DNA of 64,000 nt from Eupeodes corollae (lineage: Eukaryota > Arthropoda > Insecta > Diptera > Syrphidae), in NCBI RefSeq assembly GCF_945859685.1, contig NC_079147.1, positions 189,145,174 to 189,209,173 of the forward strand. The letters are read 5' to 3'. The notes beneath the pieces are model-generated. The model was not told where the DNA came from, made no database searches, and worked only from the letters and a program-made list of their open reading frames with translations. The first letter of the stretch is position 1, and the number at the start of each line of letters is the position of its first letter. The translations under genes were made by a program, and so were the position numbers. Of this stretch, positions 1-12,490 are shown in pieces.

Positions 1-47
1 TCGAATCATACAATTCAAACCATAAAGGGTGCCGGCAACAATAATGG
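1..47 (+). CDS. sick: neuron navigator (sickie/NAV-like), exon A, 3' part only
   Basis: This is the tail of an upstream coding exon cut by the window edge. Read in frame 1 it is open (SNHTIQTIKGAGNNNG) and ends in ATGG followed by a good donor, GTAAGA, at 48. Its last two bases (GG) plus the first base of exon B (C118) complete a glycine codon, and the frame continues without a stop into the NAV-like sequence of exon B. Support comes from phase agreement and the pyrimidine-rich acceptor only 70 bases downstream. The short stretch shows no family motif of its own, so it rests on the splice model. It could instead be 5' read-through of a longer exon, but an in-frame stop would then be met in the intron. 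Confidence 0.72.
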
Positions 48-117
48 GTAAGAAAAAGTGTCATATATGAGTTGTCACTTTTATTTTTGACATTTCTCTC
101 TTCCTTCTATGCATCAG
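48..117 (+). other. short 70-base intron
   Basis: The donor is GTAAGA at 48 and the acceptor is CAG ending at 117, after the pyrimidine run TTTCTCTCTTCCTTCT. About 70 bases is a common size for small fly introns. Phase 2 on both sides agrees. A second CAG ends at 127 and is an alternative acceptor that would remove ten bases and break the frame, so 117 is preferred. Confidence 0.72.
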
Positions 118-1689
118 CTTACGTCAGCCACAGTGTAAAATTCCCACCAGTCCACATGGTCCGCCACCGAATCTTCCAAATGGCTCGATCCCACAACATA
201 TCACTGCCAATGGACCAGCGGCAACTACAACCGCAACCAAGCACTCAATGCTCGATAAGCTCAAACTCTTCAACAAGGACAAAACCCCATCAAACAATAG
301 TTCGTCGAACAAGTCGCAGGTTTCAAAGAGGACGAGTTCGAGCAGTGGTTTTTCATCGGCTCGCAGTGAACGAAGTGACTCTAGTTTGAGTTTGAACGAT
401 GGCCATTTGTCCCAGATTAAGCCTCCGGCTGTATCGGTAACGGCGAATCGCAACAAAGACAAGTCAAAACAGTCAAAGCTCGTGAGCGGCTCTCAAAAAT
501 CATCGATCACATCGTCGAGCAAGCTGAAACTCGACAAGAAGGAGAAGAGTCCTGCTCGGAGTAATACTGACAATGACTCCTCAAAGTTGGGTCACTCATC
601 GATCGGGCGTGGACAGAAATCCCTGACGAGGGGTGATCAGAAAGTCTCGTCTAAGTCTTCGTCCAAGACTTCGCTCAATTCAAAGCTCAACGAATCTCGA
701 TCGGAATCTAAGACCAGTCTGATCATGCCGCCTAATAAGGCGCTCCTATCAACAACGCCAGGAATCAGCACGAGCATTCCTAAGCCAGTGGCAGCTATCA
801 AGGGAACCAGCAAATCCATTCCTCCTCCACCGGTCGTCCAAGCTGACAATAAAAAACCAGCTGCACTGCCTTCTACAAACGGTGGCAGTGGCGGCGGCGG
901 CGGTGGGCCTCATGACAAAAGCCTCAAACGCGAGAAGAGTGACATATCATCCAACCGCACATCTGCCATATCAGAGAATTCCCCTCAGAAGACACATATC
1001 GTGAAGCCCATAGCACTACTGCCCGATCAGATGATGCCGGGCAGCCCAATGGGTCGCAACCTAACCTATCAGCAACAGCAGCAGCTGCAACATCATCAGC
1101 AAATGCAAAACAACAATAACATATCAGTGAATGGCATTCAGCAGCACCAGCAGCAGTGTGGATCGCCCCACCACAACCAACAACAAGATCCCAATAACAT
1201 GACATATCGCACTGGATCGGATACCTATTTGATGACGTCACCGTCTATCAACAGCCGGCTTATGCCAACGACGGCGAAGAATAATTCGCTGGTCAGTCGC
1301 AAGATGGACTTCCGCAGTCCCGAACAGAATCATTCGTCGAAATTCAACACGGTCCCATCGAAAATTGTTGGAACCATTTATGAGGAAGAGAAGCCGGTAA
1401 GTGTTATGCCTATGCGACCGTTATTGCGCGGCTATAACACCCATCATGTGACATTGCCGACACGCGGTGCACGAGGACATCATTTTGTCGCGGACTTTTG
1501 CGAATCGGACATTGGACAGGGCTATTGTAGTGACGGAGATGCGTTGCGGACACGTGTTGGTCCGCCATCAAGATTTGCTGACATTGACAATGGCTATCTG
1601 TCAGAGGGTGGCGGTGGCATTCATGGAGGCAAACATTTTCTCACCATGATGAGGACGCGAACGCAGTTGCCAACAACAATTGAAGAACG
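118..1689 (+). CDS. sick: neuron navigator (sickie/NAV-like), exon B, serine-rich central region
   Basis: This large internal exon codes for 524 codons of low-complexity, Ser/Lys/Gln-rich protein. Visible in order are a Pro-rich lead (PHGPPPNLPNG, 149-181), MLDKLKLFNKDK (248-283) matching the vertebrate NAV MLEKFKL block, a Ser-rich segment with SARSERSDSSLSLNDG (356-403), Lys/Ser-rich basic stretches, PKPVAAIKG, a Gly run near 890-906, Gln/His/Asn tracts (1068-1200), and GYCSDGDAL (about 1520-1546) followed by DNGYLSEGG (about 1585-1611), the pair resembling vertebrate GYMSDGD and GYMTDGG. NAV proteins are large cytoskeleton-associated proteins that act at microtubule ends in neurite outgrowth; fly sickie is known for roles in axon growth and immune signalling. 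Catalytic domains are not in this exon. ATG248 is probably not the start, because the frame is open back to the acceptor at 117. The donor is GTGAGT at 1690, phase 2. Confidence 0.9.
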
Positions 1690-2426
1690 GTGAGTCTTTA
1701 CTTACTTTTTATTTTATTTACGAGTATGTATGTTATTTTTATGTTGCTGTTGTTGTGTAGAGATAAGTATAAATCCTTTGTTTATCTTTCGTATATGCGT
1801 CGAGAGTCGGAGTCCAGACGCGGGAGTTTGGGAAGTGATTCATTCGTGTCGAGGAATCTGAGATTAGTGATTCATTGTTTAGCATGTTTTTGTTTCATAC
1901 AGTTTGGCGGCAAGGATGACGGTGACCACGTCAGGGATGAGATTTGGAATTTACGGTTGAATGGAATGTGGCATCGTCTCTCGTCGGTTTCGTTATTGTT
2001 ATAGGATGAGTTACGGTTGGGAGAAATGATTTTGATGCTGATTGTGTACAAAAGTAGGAGGGCGCTAATTTTAATCAAAGCCATTGTTTTCATTGTATAT
2101 TATATCGATTTTATGAACATAAAGTAAAGGTGGAATTATAATAAGTTTCAGAAGGCCCACGAATTCACGAAACTCATGATTTTGCCGCAAACTTTGATTT
2201 TCGTTAAGTTTCGTTCATCTTAGATTTCGTATGTATAAAGAGTTATTCGATTGGAATATAAACCCTTTTCAGTATAAATTGACATTTTTTAAGTTGGGTT
2301 TCAACGCAGGGCATGGGATTTAACATTTAAGTTGACTTTTGTTTTAACTCGTAAAATTTAACGAAAATACATTTTTTTTTAATTTTCTGTTTCTATTTCT
2401 AAATTCAAATCAAAGAAAAAGCTTTA
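1690..2426. other. intron start, no gene
   Basis: The exon B frame closes at once. The short frames here have no recognisable content. The first TTTCGTT words of the cluster described in the findings appear at about 2205. Confidence 0.5.
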
Positions 2427-2734
2427 AGGCCCAACTATAATAGGCATAAGCTAGCATATGCGCGAATAAGTAAACGTGCGAATACAAAGAATCTCAATAC
2501 AAGTGAACATAATGGAGTCTAGCTCCGTTTCGTTCAATTTTTCTTAGTTTCGTTAACTTAAGCAAACTTAAGCAAGAGCGATCCCAGTCGCTCGACGCAT
2601 AAGTTAAATCTGACATGTAGATACGTGAGCAAAATTGCATTATGGCTATCCGCGTAATTTCACAAACTTAAGTGAATTTTCGTTGGGTTTTTGACGTAAG
2701 CTTATGTTTGCTTATGCCTATTATAGTTGAGCCT
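2427..2734. mobile_element. 308-base MITE-like element with inverted ends and TTA target duplication
   Basis: The left end starts AGGCCCAACTATAATAGGCA and the right end, reverse-complemented, starts AGGCTCAACTATAATAGGCA; the match continues as TAAGC with similar bases after it. The element is flanked by TTA at 2424-2426 and TTA at 2735-2737. There is no coding capacity. A 3-base TTA (TWA) target is typical of the PIF/Harbinger superfamily, so I infer a non-autonomous relative. The interior has AACTTAAGC repeats and two TTTCGTT words. Confidence 0.72.
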
Positions 2735-5391
2735 TTAGTCCTGAAAATAGTGATTCAAATGCATGTTCTTTTGTTTCGTTCAGTTTTGTCTTTGATATAT
2801 TCAATAAAAGAATTTCCTAATTTCCGTTAGATGTTTTTCCACTAGTTTCGTTCACTTTTGCTTTTCAACGAAAAATTAATTTCCAAAACAAAATGTTCTA
2901 TTATTTTCTTTTAATATTTGAATAATATTACTTTTTTCTTTAAGTTAAAACTACTTATAACAGCTTTTAACTGAGAAGTTCAAAAGCCTATATATTTTAT
3001 AATATATACAATGTGAGATGTTTTTTTATGTGGCAGAGAGGCCTTAAAGTGAAACCATCGGAAGTAATTGAATACAAGAAGATTAGGTGAATGATTGGAC
3101 TAATTTAGTGTGCATAAATGTTTTCGTTAAGTTTCGTTGGAAGCAAATAAAATCCCCATATTCTAATTTTCCTTTAATAAAGCCAAAAATATTAATGTTA
3201 AAATATAGGAGAAAAAATCATAGTGTAGTAATCTTAAGTAATCTTAAAGACCTTGCTTATCTTGGTCCCAAAAAATTGAAAATTTTCACAAAGTAACATT
3301 GAAAATATGGTCTGAAAAAAAGTGAATAAAGAAGTCAGAAGAAGAAAAACATTGCCAGTTTCTGCTTTTCGATAAGTTTCGTTAACTATTGCTTTAGTGT
3401 GCACTTCTTCTGCGACACTCTATAGAATAAAGTCTGTTTGATATGGCAAACTTATCGCTTTAATTGCTTTGCAGTCTTCTTGAAGTAATAATTGCCCAAA
3501 AATAAGCAAACATAATGAAATGAAGGCGCTTTAACATGGGCGAATCGTGCTTTCGTCAATCATCATCATGAAATAAAGAGAAAAACAATGATGAATAATT
3601 CACTAGACTTGAGTGACAGAATTTAAGCTACTTCTATTTTGTATGGTTTAAAACACTATTTTTCGTAAATTTTTGAGGTCATAGCATTTTTCGTTAAGTG
3701 ACATTAGAGAAGTCTCAGTAAAGCTTTTGGATATATATAAATTTCGAAGATAGGAACGCTCAACGTTGTCTTTCATTTTTTTTTTTCAAGTTTCAATAGG
3801 TTTTGTTTTTGACGGAAAAGTGTGGTTTCGAAAGCTATGAAAGTTAAAATTACGTTTTTTGGTACAAATTAAAAGAAGTGATTAATTTAATTTTAATGTA
3901 CTATGGCTCTCTTCTCATGTTAATTCAAATGGGTGTTTTGATTTGATTATGATACCGGCTTCCACACATTAAGCACCTTCTGAAACTGAGATATAGTATG
4001 AAAATAGCATCTTTTATCATATTGTAACCCGTACATTTATTCAATCATATTTCAGTTATTCAGAGCTTTCCTGAAATATGAAAGATTTTTCAAAACCAAA
4101 TTATGCAAATGGTGAATTTCTCCCTCTTCCCCGCTCCTCCTATATTGCCACGACCCTGTGTTCGAAATTACATTGTGTAAGATAAACAATATCTTGTCTC
4201 AAAAGACTTCATCACCATCATCGTTCTTATGGAATGTTTTATGAGCTGTAGCTAGCTGCCTCTTTGTCTATGTTTCTTGTGCAACTTCCCTATTTCCATC
4301 TAATGGTATTTAAAAAATTTGTCATCCATCACCGACTTCATCCTTTATCATGTGGCATGGCTTCTTTAGCAAACCGTATTATTATTTCAGGGCATTCATA
4401 TTGGGATGACATTTTATTTATGTACGTCTTACGCTTGTGTAAATATAAGCTACCCAGCTATAGAGCTATCCACAAGCTGAACTAAATGTCATCTTGGGGG
4501 CACTTCAACATAAATCGGTTCGTAAAATTTTATTGCAACTTCATGATGGTGCGGCCGGTCATGGCGCTGAGCTGCGCTGGTTCTCATGAGTTATTTGTAT
4601 GATTTCATAAAAAGGGGTATATTTCAATGAATATGAAGAATGGATTTATCATTTTACTTAGTCCAGGATAAGGAAGGGTTAAGGGTGGAGCGGAGGTTTT
4701 CCCCCTTTTAAAAATGAATTCATTAAGAAGTATGAAAAAGGTGTATAGGTATATGTTGTCTTGAGGCATTCGAATTATTTATTCAGAATGAGAAAGTGTG
4801 CTGTTATGTGGTTTTGTTGAGGTGATGTTGTTATTTAGGAGACTTAACATTTTTTGGCCCTTTAAATATTTAAAGTCCCCTCAAGCTTTTAAATTTTTAA
4901 AAAGGGGAACTGCTTCCAAATGATTTGATGTCACCTGAAGCAGTTGGACTAACAAAATTAACATTTCATCACCTCTAGAACAGAACAGTGACGATATATG
5001 TAGTTTTGTTTTTCTTATTTTGATTGATGTGGAACATAACCCATTTGTTTGTTGATGGAAAGGAACAGGCATTCATTTAGTTTGTAGGGCATATATGTAT
5101 GATAGAGAAAAGCGGTAAGACTTATTTAACTTGTTAGTAGTATTTATAGAAGAGCAGAAGGTTCTAGGATAGTTCCTGTGAAAACTCTTAAAATTGGCTT
5201 TTCCAATTAGAACCTGAGAGTGTAAGTTTAGTTCTGCAAATTTATATAAATGTCGCAAAACCTCAATGGAAAGTGTTCAGACCTTTGGTTTTTGTTGCAT
5301 TCTTTATAACGCGCACTCATGGAGTTATGAGTACTTATTATAATAAAAACTAGAAAAAGTGGATCAGAATTTCTAGATATTATAAATTTAA
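2735..5391. other. intron, no gene; TTTCGTT word cluster to about 3.7 kb
   Basis: AT-rich DNA with repeated TTTCGTT-type words up to about 3700. After that I see only short spurious frames, for example 4264-4485, with no family signature. Confidence 0.5.
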
Positions 5392-5655
5392 TAAATTAGG
5401 TGATGCAACAGTCCGTTGAGAACAAGGGATAGTGACTTACGACTCTCAACCATTCGTGTGTGCGAGTAATGGTGTCAGGAATAGAGGGGACCTACCTCAG
5501 AAAGCTAATTTGAGAGAGCAATTACACTTGGAGAATTTGTCAATTCCTCGCAAGAGGCAGGACCCGTGAAAAAGATTTTGGATGGCACAGGAAGGGATCG
5601 ATCCCAAGACCTCTAGCATAACAGTCCAACGCACTAACCATCATTCCACCTGTAC
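5392..5655 (-). mobile_element. tRNA-derived SINE, copy 1
   Basis: On the minus strand the head reads as a tRNA-like promoter (GATGGTTAGTGCGTTGGACT, then GGGATCGATCCC for box B) and the element runs to the family 3' end CAACGGACTGTTGC. The direct repeat AATTTAA flanks it (5385-5391 and 5656-5662). It is of family full length with scattered substitutions. Confidence 0.85.
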
Positions 5656-5879
5656 AATTTAAAGGTATTGGTGTACATTACTTTATATGTCTGCTGATTG
5701 CAATGAGAGAAATATTTACTAAAGCAATCCAGATCCACATTCGTGCAGTGTGGCTCAAATACAACAATCGTTGTATAGCGTTTTTCAATAAGAGCTCTAC
5801 AAAAGTTTTTTTTTTACATAAAACAGAAACGGTTTTGGATATCAATGAATTTCTTTATTGCTGTGAAAGTACGTTCAAT

Positions 5880-6412
5880 GCCATTATGTATGGAACTCAA
5901 TTTCTTTTGCATGACCATCACGGGCACGCTTCCAGAAGTCCAGACGCTTAACCCAATTTTCGACGGTTTTCAAGCATGAATCGACCGATATGCTTACGAA
6001 GTTCATCAATCGTCGATGGCTTTTTGGCATAGACCATAGAGGTGTAATCATACTACCGACGAAATGGCCAAGCGACTGGACCACTTCGTGAGATAACACG
6101 TTCACCAAACTTGGTTTCCAATAAATTGGTTATGACATTCGCTGTGTGGTTTGTGGCGCCGTCCTGTTGGAACCACATGTCATCCAATTAGGTTGAAAAA
6201 TATTCGGTTATCATTGAACGGTAGCGATCTTCATTAACAGCAACGTGCCGGTCTTGACCATCACGATAGAAATACTGCCCAATGACTCCGCCGACCCATA
6301 AACCACACGAAACAGAAATTTTGTCGGGATGCAATGATCACTCATGGAGTACGTGTGAATTGCTGCCTGACCAATACCACCTATTTCGTTTATTGACAAG
6401 CGTCAATCCCTC
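5880..6412 (-). pseudogene. mariner-like transposase remnant (C-terminal half)
   Basis: Minus-strand reading across frames gives GGVIGQYFYRDGQ, EDRYRSMITEYFST, MWFQQDGATNHTANVITNLL, FGERVISRSGPVAWP, KKPSTIDELR and the terminal KRARDGHAKEIEF. WFQQDGA carries the second catalytic aspartate of the IS630/Tc1/mariner DDE fold. The third catalytic region (normally WPPRSxDLTPxD) is scrambled after VAWP. Frameshifts and stops make it dead. The N-terminal half is not recognisable to the right. Confidence 0.85.
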
Positions 6413-9400
6413 GGAATATTATGAGCTATTTATCAGTCTTTTGTTTTACTTATTTAAGGTTTATTTTGCAGTAATGTTTCATCACTATTTATCAGTGGAT
6501 CATGATTCGAATTATTAAAAGTTTTTCAATCCATCAAAAATAAATATTCTTCAAAGGAAAGTGTATGACTTGATTAAAGTTTTCAACCTGAAACTCTTGA
6601 ACTGCCTTTCAATTCTTCAGAATTTTCTGTTTGTATTTTGGACGTGGCAATTAAATTCGTCTAAGAACTATGGATATGGCATACATGTAACTCGCCAATA
6701 GTTGCTCTTGGCTTTACATTTGTGCATTAAATTTGGATAAGCCCCATAAGAAAGCTCTGAGCTGAAATTCTCCTTCAAAGGATGTCGTTTATTTGATGAA
6801 AATTAGGATTCTCGTGAAAAGTACAACTGAGAGTGTTCAATACTGTTAAGTTCTGACCACATCTCTGTGAACTCATGTAATTCTGACTAAAATGTTCTTA
6901 GTCTACTTAAAAAATCCTAGCCCGAGTTCATCTGACTTTAATTATGAAATGAGCAAAACCTAAGTTTAAGCTAGGTTTCTGACGATAGTTAATTCAACTT
7001 AATTATTCATCGGATCTGCTGAATTTCTGCTTTTTTTCAAATACTGGTTCTTAAAGGTTTTCTTCATTTTGATTCAGCAATGCCTTAAGTTCATTACAAA
7101 ATGTAAAATCTCAAGCTCAAGCTTAAAGTTGTGTGTTCATAGTACTGATTCGAAATTTCGAAAATATTTTAGAATAACTGCCATAAGTTCAAGAAAAATA
7201 AAACTATGAATTAATAAAGGGCAAACCTTGCTGAACATTTTGACATTTATATTACACTGGTAGTTGAGAACTATCCTGAAACGCATGCAAATTTTATTCT
7301 TTTTTTTAATTAAACGGTCTCCTGTAATAAATGGGTATTGTTATTAATCTGGCTCTATTTTTTCCTTAAATAAATAAAAGACACTTTAAGCACTAAGAAA
7401 TGATATGTTTTTTAAAGGCTTGTGATGTAACAACTGTTAACTTATTTTTTTAGCCTTAAAAATCTTCTCATATTCAAAACTTTCGATTATGCAATCATCT
7501 ATGCATCACTCGCAAAGCAAAAATCAACATCTTCCACATCCAATTTTGCTTTGATACTTCTTGACAAAATACCTACAAATGTACATTTAATATTCCTTCC
7601 ACCTCCATCAATCAGCTTTGATCCTTTTTACCAAACTGAAAATCACATTTCAAACAATCCTTAACCTCAAAGTTGTTTAATAGAGTCAACACGATAAAAT
7701 TATATCCGATGTCATATGCGTTTACCCTTCAAGGCTTCGAACCTTCATGTTATCTAAACATTTATAAATCCTTCATCATTTACCAACAGTGTGTTGACAT
7801 TTTAAAAACTTTGTTTATTTTTTTTCGTCTCTTACTTCCTTCGCAACCTAATTCAAAATAAAATCTTCCAATCAGTCTTGAGAAAGAAGCAAAGTTCAAA
7901 CTTATTTATCGAATTTGCCAAATCACTTTTGCTCTCCAATCTTTCCAACATCGCAGTGTTTCTGTTTATATCCTTTTTCCCTAAAGGCAATTTGGTACAT
8001 AAATTCCTTATACGAACTCTATGAAGCAGGGCATAAGATAAATCAGCCATATAGTCCTTTGACTTTATATCTATTTAGAGATCGAATTGAAACTGGGATA
8101 TGTCAGAAATTTGAAGTCAATCTGTTTTTGTATGGAGTCTGATGCGATGTGATTGACTGACAGACAGACAGATAAAACACACAGGCAGCTGTTGATTTTC
8201 ATTTCGTATCAAAATTCGTTCCGTACTGTTCTGTGCCCAGCTCCAGTATCTACTGATGCTGATGGCAAGAGTAAAGAATCCTTGTAATTTTGTTATCAGC
8301 TTTTTGTATAGAGATAGAGAGAGATCCTCTGCAAAATGCCGGAAGAATTTGTACCTTTTTGGATGAAAATTCTATACAAGGGAGAAAGAATATCCAATTT
8401 GGAGTTATGCTTTCATGTTATTCTTTTTGGTCCTTTGTATTCCATACAACTATATACCGTCATTGTGGTGAGAGGGGGTGAGTGTAAATATCCTTATTCT
8501 ATCATGAACCACCACTGCACAAAAAGGGCACTGTCCTTTATAGCTACTTATTTCCCTTTTTTCCATCTAGTTGAAGCTTTTCAATCCCACCGATATGACG
8601 ACGACGGGAGATGCTGCTTTGAATTAATTTCACAGATCAACGTGACGATTAAGGATACCCTTGTGGGTTTGCAAGAGGATTAGAAAATCCTTCTTTTTTG
8701 ATAAAATCGAAACGCAATTATATTTGGAAAAACTAGGATGGTAGAATTTATTAGGAAAAGAAATGCAAAATCATAATGATGGCCAAATTGATGGATTAGG
8801 AAGATAGAATAAGGACATTAATTTATTTAATTATAATTTAAATTTCCATGGTTCTTTAGGAATATCAGATTAAGGACTTCAAGAACAACGAACAAAAAAA
8901 AAACTCACGACACATGAATCAATTATGCATTCCTGCGTCAACGATGACGATGACAGCCAGTGGTATGAAGAGGTTGTAATGAAATTTCAATTTCTCAAGA
9001 TCAAAAGTCCTTTCACTTGTTACAACAAGGATATACTTAATAGAAGGTACCTATACCTAACTACATTCTGATCAAGACTGCACTCGCGATGTAAAATTCT
9101 AATAAGAGTAGAGAGTATGGAATGTAAAAGTGCTCCATGACACGTTCCAGTCACATGCCAACAGCACTCCACAGGATATAATTCTTTCGTCGCGTCTCGT
9201 ATAGTCACTCATCAGTATATACGGGACTTATGCATTAGTCTTGTTCCTTTTGCACCCGACCCAACCTGTCATTACCTTCTGTTAGCGTTCATATACATAT
9301 ATATAATTTTTCCAGACGACAAGAGGTTGAAACAATCTTTTTTTGTTGTTGTCCTGAACAGCATCAACAATTCACATCTAATAAAGTTTTCATTTTTTTT

Positions 9401-11499
9401 TCATAGAAGCTTAGTTTTTATAAAGGACCTCACTCGTATCCTTCTCCTATGTACTTCGTCTTATTTTACGAGAATTCCTTTTCGCAGACTTTGGTTTGAA
9501 AGAAGTAAAACTAGACGCGCAATATATGACATTAGCGTTTTAATCGCTAAGAAATAAAAAATGATTTATTCAATATAAATATCCTTTTATGGTGCACTCT
9601 TTGTGCAATATGTGTGCAGTAGTGGGAGGTCCTTTTTTTGAGAAAGAAATAAAAAAATACAAAAGTCTTGTGTCGCGACTGGGAAAAAAACTGCAATTCT
9701 GATAAAACGACTAATGCACATCCGTTGAGTTAGAAGAAAATCCTTTCCCGATATAATTCAAAGGATGACTTATGCTTCACGCATACGTTCCCATTATACA
9801 CACACACAAAATTTTGTGTTAAAAAGGAAGAGGAAGTAGCTCATATTTTATTTATTACACGATGACATTAGGGTGCAGGGTGACATTTGAGACTGTTTTT
9901 TTAAAATACGTATATGTATATAGTTGATGTGTTAAATTGTGTGGAAGATGTCTGCGTGAAACGTGTAAGGTTGCGATAAAACGACAAAGCGATTTCATTC
10001 TAAGTTTCCAATATAAATGTGAAAAGATATCCAAATTTGAAAATGTATAGGAAATATTTGTAAAATATAAATGGGTGGGAAAAATCATTTATAGGAAGTA
10101 TTACTTTTTTGATATGGAAAACCCTGATATTAATTTTTTTTCAGAAAATCTTTATTTTTAATGTGGTGATTTTGGATTATGGTCATAAATTTGTAGAAAT
10201 CTGTATTTATGTGAAGCTATTTATCAACAGCGTTTAGAAATTATAAACTTCAAGGTTTAAAGGGACCCTTTTTGCAACGTCATTTTAGTAACATAGATCA
10301 ATGAATCCATAAATTAAATTTTGGCTTATAACTTTGTTGTTTCAATGGCACCTAGAAAAACTAACAGTTTGATTTAGCCAAAACTCTATTTTGAAGGCTT
10401 GACTCACTCAGTACTCACTCAGTAGATAGAAATTATGTTATCAAAATTAAGATCTGTTAATCAAGAAATCCGAAAAGTTTAAAACATGTTAAAATTTGAA
10501 GGTTCAAAACTAACTTTAAGGAAATAAAAATCGTTGAAACTTTAAAGCAAACATACAATTTTTAAAAAATAAAATTTTAAATGTTTCGAGGTCTACAAAG
10601 TAAAATCATAGCTTCAATCTTAACTATTCACTTTTGAAAGTAAACTCAAAAAAGTGAATTCTAAAAAATTTTAAGATTGAAAACAACAAAATTCAGTATT
10701 ATAGTTTCTGGCCTTAAATGAAGGTCCCTTTTTTATTTGATTTGTTTTTAATTTATATGAGTTCAATTTAAAACAGTAATGACTGAATTTAACATGTTTA
10801 AAAACTGACTTATAATTGCTTTGTCTAGTGATTTTTGTACAATTTTGGATTACATATAAATCAAGATCATAAAAAGCTTATGGAATACAAATTAGACCTT
10901 TTTAAGCAAAATCGTATTAATGTTCGCAGAAAAGGCAACTTGACTAAACATTTTGTTTTGTTTTTCTAATGTTTCCTTTTCCATTATTTTTGTTCAACTA
11001 GTTTTAATTACTTTTTTAAAAGTGATTGTTTAAAGACTGTAAGGTGAAGACATGTTAAGTTACAGGCTCAAATTAAATAATAAATTTTTTAAATCCTAGA
11101 AGAGTTGTTGATGTGTATATAATTTCAACTATGAAATGAATATACATTTAAAAAAAGTACGTATACGCCCAAGTGGAATACATTTGTCTGCATTGTTAAT
11201 AATAATAATAAGAAATAAGAGTAAGACATTATATTTACTTTGATCTAAAATGAAATTAGACTGAAATAATTGACTAAAGACGGTTGCTTTCTTCTTTATT
11301 TTGTTCTGAATATTCTTATTTCATGCTGCAGTTACCCTTTTCACAGAAACTAAATTATTATGTATGGTTTGTTTATTGGTACCAATATTTTTAATTTAAC
11401 TTATATTTTTCATAAATTAAAGCACTTAAAAAATGCTTAACCATTTGATTTGTAATACATATAATATTTTTTAACAAACATAAACCCTTTTAGTCAGAA
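6413..11499. other. 5.1-kb AT-rich intron stretch without supported features
   Basis: I see no exon, transposon signature or RNA gene. The longest frame (8336-8683, 115 codons) has no recognisable domain and no splice context. Short inverted AAAGGGACC words occur near 10258 and 10725 but are too short to define an element. Confidence 0.45.
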
Positions 11500-12490
11500 T
11501 CTATACTAATATTATGAATGGGAAAGTCAGTTTGTTTGGTTGTTTGTCCGCCCTTCACGTCACAACGGAGGAATATTTTGAAATGATTTTTTGTGTGGAA
11601 GTAGATACGAAAATGAACAGTGCTTTGACCTACTTTTCGCCGCTGTAAAATATCTCTTTCCCACCTTATTTGAGTTAATCCTACGTTAACATTTTAGATA
11701 TTCAATATTTTCTCTTTTTAGAATACTAATTTGTAGCATATCATTAGGTGTTTCCTGCTTTTAGACATTTCAATGTTGCCTATCATTGGGTTGGTGACAG
11801 TCTACATCCCTGCCTAAATTCATAACTAAAATAGGTTAAAACCGATGATGAGCGCTATATGACACTAAGCAAAGTTTTTTGTAATTAAGTGCATAGAAAT
11901 TCTGCACATATTGCAAGTTTTTACCCTGGTTTTTAAAATAACATTCTTGACAATCAATTTCTCTGTCCGATTCTAGCACCAAAAAACAATGTTGTTTTGA
12001 AAATAAATTAAAACATATTGAATTAAGTTGCAGGAGATATGAGTGAGTATTTTTCAATAGACACAGTCATGGACTCAGCACAAAGCACTTCATACCCAGT
12101 AGAGTTTTTTAACTCCCTTGAGCTATCCGGTATGACCTAACATAACCTCATATTCTAACTAGGAGTTCCAGTAATGCTTATGCGAAATTTGGATGCACTT
12201 CAATTATGTCACGGTGCAAGTCTCGGTGTCACACAATTAAGGCGAAACATTCTTAGTGCTAATATCTCAACTGGTAACGTTGAATAATTCCTACAGATAC
12301 ACCATACCAATTCAGAAGGCTTTAATGCCCCATTGAAGTCAGTTTCGCTATGACAAACAAGGAAAAAACACTATAAGCAGTGAATCTTTTCCCCTGGATA
12401 GCTATATGTATCGTTTTTGCGGGTATCCAATGCCCTGAATTTGTTCATTCTTCCACTTAATATAAGGTACATAATCCTATTGAAACAATA
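11500..12490 (+). mobile_element. Helitron remnant: 5' terminus plus decayed helicase C-terminus
   Basis: TCTATACTAATATTATGAAT at 11500 follows an A, as Helitron 5' ends do, and the next 130 bases (GTCCGCCCTTCACGTC, then GATTTTTTGTGTGGAAGTAG) match the layout of insect Helitron 5' regions. From about 12092 the plus strand reads YPVEFFNSLELSGM, LGVPVMLMRNLDALQLCHGA, LGVTQLRRNILSANISTG and, with stops, LYVSFLRVSNALNLFIL. That is the order seen at the end of Helitron PIF1-like helicases (GxPVMLLRNL..LCNGT, then LYVACSRV). The Rep/HUH domain and most of the helicase are missing, so the copy is internally deleted and dead. The 3' CTRR end was not located. Confidence 0.72.

Noticed and set aside
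1690..2004. Open frame starting at the exon B donor
   Set aside because: It begins with intron sequence after GTGAGT and has no NAV-like content; the phase-matched acceptor at 55230 explains the gene better.
8336..8683. 115-codon open frame
   Set aside because: No recognisable domain, no splice context, and an overlapping frame of similar length; likely chance.
10258..10735. Inverted AAAGGGACC words as possible ends of a 480-base element
   Set aside because: Only nine to ten bases match and no convincing target duplication was found.
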